Source: Syntrophobacterales bacterium (GTDB lineage Bacteria > Desulfobacterota > Desulfobaccia > Desulfobaccales > 0-14-0-80-60-11). Taken from it: DNA of 5,994 nucleotides. Location: NCBI GenBank assembly GCA_020052215.1, contig JAGVPN010000509.1, positions 1 to 5,994 of the forward strand, written 5' to 3'. Under the pieces are notes generated by a model. It saw nothing but the letters and a program-made list of their open reading frames with translations. It ran no database searches and had not been told where the DNA came from. Positions 5,138 to 5,994 of this stretch are shown one piece after another (position 1 is the stretch's first letter; every line of letters starts with the position of its first letter). Position numbers and translations under genes: made by a program.

Positions 5138-5634
5138 TGATGGATGCCGCCTTTTTCCGAAAAATCTTTCTCTTCCAGGACCTGGAAGAAGATGAAATCC
5201 ATCAGGTGCTGGGCCACACCAGCCGGCGGGAGTTTTCTGCCCAGGCGGTCATCATCCAGGAAGGCGATCCCGGGGATAGCCTGTTCATCATGGCCGCCGG
5301 GGAAGTGGAGATCACCAAGCAACTCACCCTGGTGCTGGATGAAGACACTCCCAAAGAGCGGGTGATGATCCGCCTGAAGGCGGAAAACGGGGTGTATTTC
5401 GGGGAGATGGCCCTGCTGGAAAACGAAACCCGGTCAGCCACGGTGACCGCCTCCACCGATTGTTCCCTGCTGGAGTTGCATCAAAAGGATTTCCTGGAAT
5501 TGATTGAGCAGAACCCTGCCATGGGGGTAAAGCTGCTCCTGCGCCTGGCCCAAATCCTGTCCCGGCATCTGCGCAAGACCAACCAGGACGTGGTGAAACT
5601 GACCACCGCCCTGGCCGTCTCCCTGGGGGGATAG
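5137..5634 (+). CDS. Stand-alone cyclic-nucleotide-binding domain protein, coupled to the K+ channel gene
   Basis: The 165-residue protein is essentially a single cNMP-binding domain. The phosphate-binding cassette is FGEMALLENETRSATV (88-103), with E90 for the ribose hydroxyl and R99-S100 for the cyclic phosphate, the same RSA triplet as E. coli CRP. The beta-roll (about 30-115) includes IQEGDPGDSLFIMAAGEVEI. The helices after it (about 116-160) correspond to the B and C helices. The sequence ends there, with no helix-turn-helix, kinase or transporter domain, so it is a sensor or regulatory subunit rather than a transcription factor. The start ATG overlaps the channel stop in TAATG, indicating translational coupling. 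A second ATG at 5140 is equally possible, and an upstream ATG at 5053 lies inside the channel gene and gives an unrelated N-terminus. The beta4-beta5 loop (about 63-76, acidic) is longer than usual. The ligand is cAMP or cGMP-like; which one cannot be told. Confidence 0.9.
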   Translation: MMDAAFFRKIFLFQDLEEDEIHQVLGHTSRREFSAQAVIIQEGDPGDSLFIMAAGEVEITKQLTLVLDEDTPKERVMIRLKAENGVYFGEMALLENETRSATVTASTDCSLLELHQKDFLELIEQNPAMGVKLLLRLAQILSRHLRKTNQDVVKLTTALAVSLGG

Positions 5635-5661
5635 GGTGGGGGTGGGCTCACGGACCCGTAG

Positions 5662-5683
5662 GGGCGGACCTGCGTGTCCGCCC
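5662..5683. repeat. Palindromic intergenic repeat (8-bp stem, 6-base loop)
   Basis: GGGCGGAC (5662-5669) and GTCCGCCC (5676-5683) form a perfect stem around CTGCGT, preceded by CGTAG. It sits in the 111-base gap between the cNMP-binding gene and the cytidine deaminase gene. The wording GTAGGGGCGGAC...GTCCGCCC resembles dispersed REP-like palindromes common in GC-rich bacterial genomes; that is recognition, not a search. The hairpin would also stabilise or partly terminate the transcript, but no T tract follows. Confidence 0.6.
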
Positions 5684-5745
5684 TTATCCGGCGCCGGGAC
5701 CGCGGCCAGCCCTACTAATCCAGACCCGTCATCAAAGGCTTCTCC

Positions 5746-5994
5746 ATGCTGGATGAAACGGTGCGACAGCAACTCCTGGACCAGGCCCGGCGCGCCCGGG
5801 AGGCGGCCTATGCCCCCTTCTCAAATTTCAAGGTGGGCGCCGCGGTCCTGGCCTCAACCGGTGAGATCTTCTCCGGCTGCAACATCGAGAACGCCTCCCT
5901 GGGGGCCACGGTCTGCGCGGAGCGGGTGGCGATCTTGACGGCGGTGGCCGCCGGCTGCCGGGACTTGACGGCCCTGGCCATCATCGCCGACACC
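5746..5994 (+). CDS. cdd: Cytidine deaminase, N-terminal part (cut by the right edge)
   Basis: 83 codons are present and open to the end of the window. The homotetrameric cytidine deaminase pattern is clear: YAPFSNFKVGAAV (22-34), GCNIENAS (44-51), which contacts the ribose and pyrimidine, and TVCAERVAI (55-63), where C57 is a zinc ligand and E59 the proton-shuttling catalytic glutamate. The PCxxC motif with the two other zinc cysteines would lie beyond the edge; a full-length protein is about 130 residues. The enzyme converts cytidine and deoxycytidine to uridine and deoxyuridine in cytoplasmic pyrimidine salvage. The start is ATG, with AAAGG (5734-5738) seven bases upstream. It lies 111 bases after the cNMP-binding gene with a palindromic repeat between them, so it probably begins a separate unit. 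In related genomes cdd often precedes other nucleoside-salvage genes, which cannot be seen here. Confidence 0.93.
   Translation, partial: MLDETVRQQLLDQARRAREAAYAPFSNFKVGAAVLASTGEIFSGCNIENASLGATVCAERVAILTAVAAGCRDLTALAIIADT

Overview
The window looks like a GC-rich chromosomal segment from an anaerobic deltaproteobacterium (Desulfobacterota, perhaps a sulfate reducer). The main clue is a small exported tetraheme cytochrome of the class III (c3) type. A CDP-alcohol phosphatidyltransferase/HAD phosphatase pair, QueD and an MthK-like potassium channel fit this but are not diagnostic. No tRNA, rRNA, CRISPR array, insertion sequence or phage gene was seen. The lineage is an inference from gene content only.

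Layout. Positions 1-1138 are filled by one minus-strand gene that runs off the left edge. It is a membrane-anchored protein with a Ser/Thr-kinase fold whose catalytic residues are replaced, so it is a predicted pseudokinase. A 249-base divergent intergenic region (1139-1387) follows. It holds an inverted repeat, a terminator-like hairpin facing the pseudokinase gene, and a 13-base palindrome at a possible promoter. Everything further right is on the plus strand: a CDP-alcohol phosphatidyltransferase (1388-1990) with a HAD-IB phosphatase (2036-2674); then a tight cluster of a 69-residue helical protein (2852-3061), QueD (3063-3434) and a c3-type cytochrome (3436-3852), with single-base gaps; then a two-TM, RCK-type K+ channel (3971-5137) whose stop overlaps the start of a stand-alone cyclic-nucleotide-binding protein (5137-5634); then a palindromic repeat (5662-5683); and finally the start of a cytidine deaminase gene (5746-5994) cut by the right edge.

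How the parts may work together. The phosphatidyltransferase and the HAD phosphatase could carry out consecutive steps of phospholipid head-group synthesis, for example phosphatidylglycerophosphate and then phosphatidylglycerol. The channel and the cyclic-nucleotide-binding protein are translationally coupled. They could form a split ligand-gated K+ channel in which the cNMP sensor is a separate polypeptide; this pair and the pseudokinase are the most interesting items here. QueD makes the 7-deazaguanine precursor for queuosine, and its partners in the cluster have no obvious link to that pathway.
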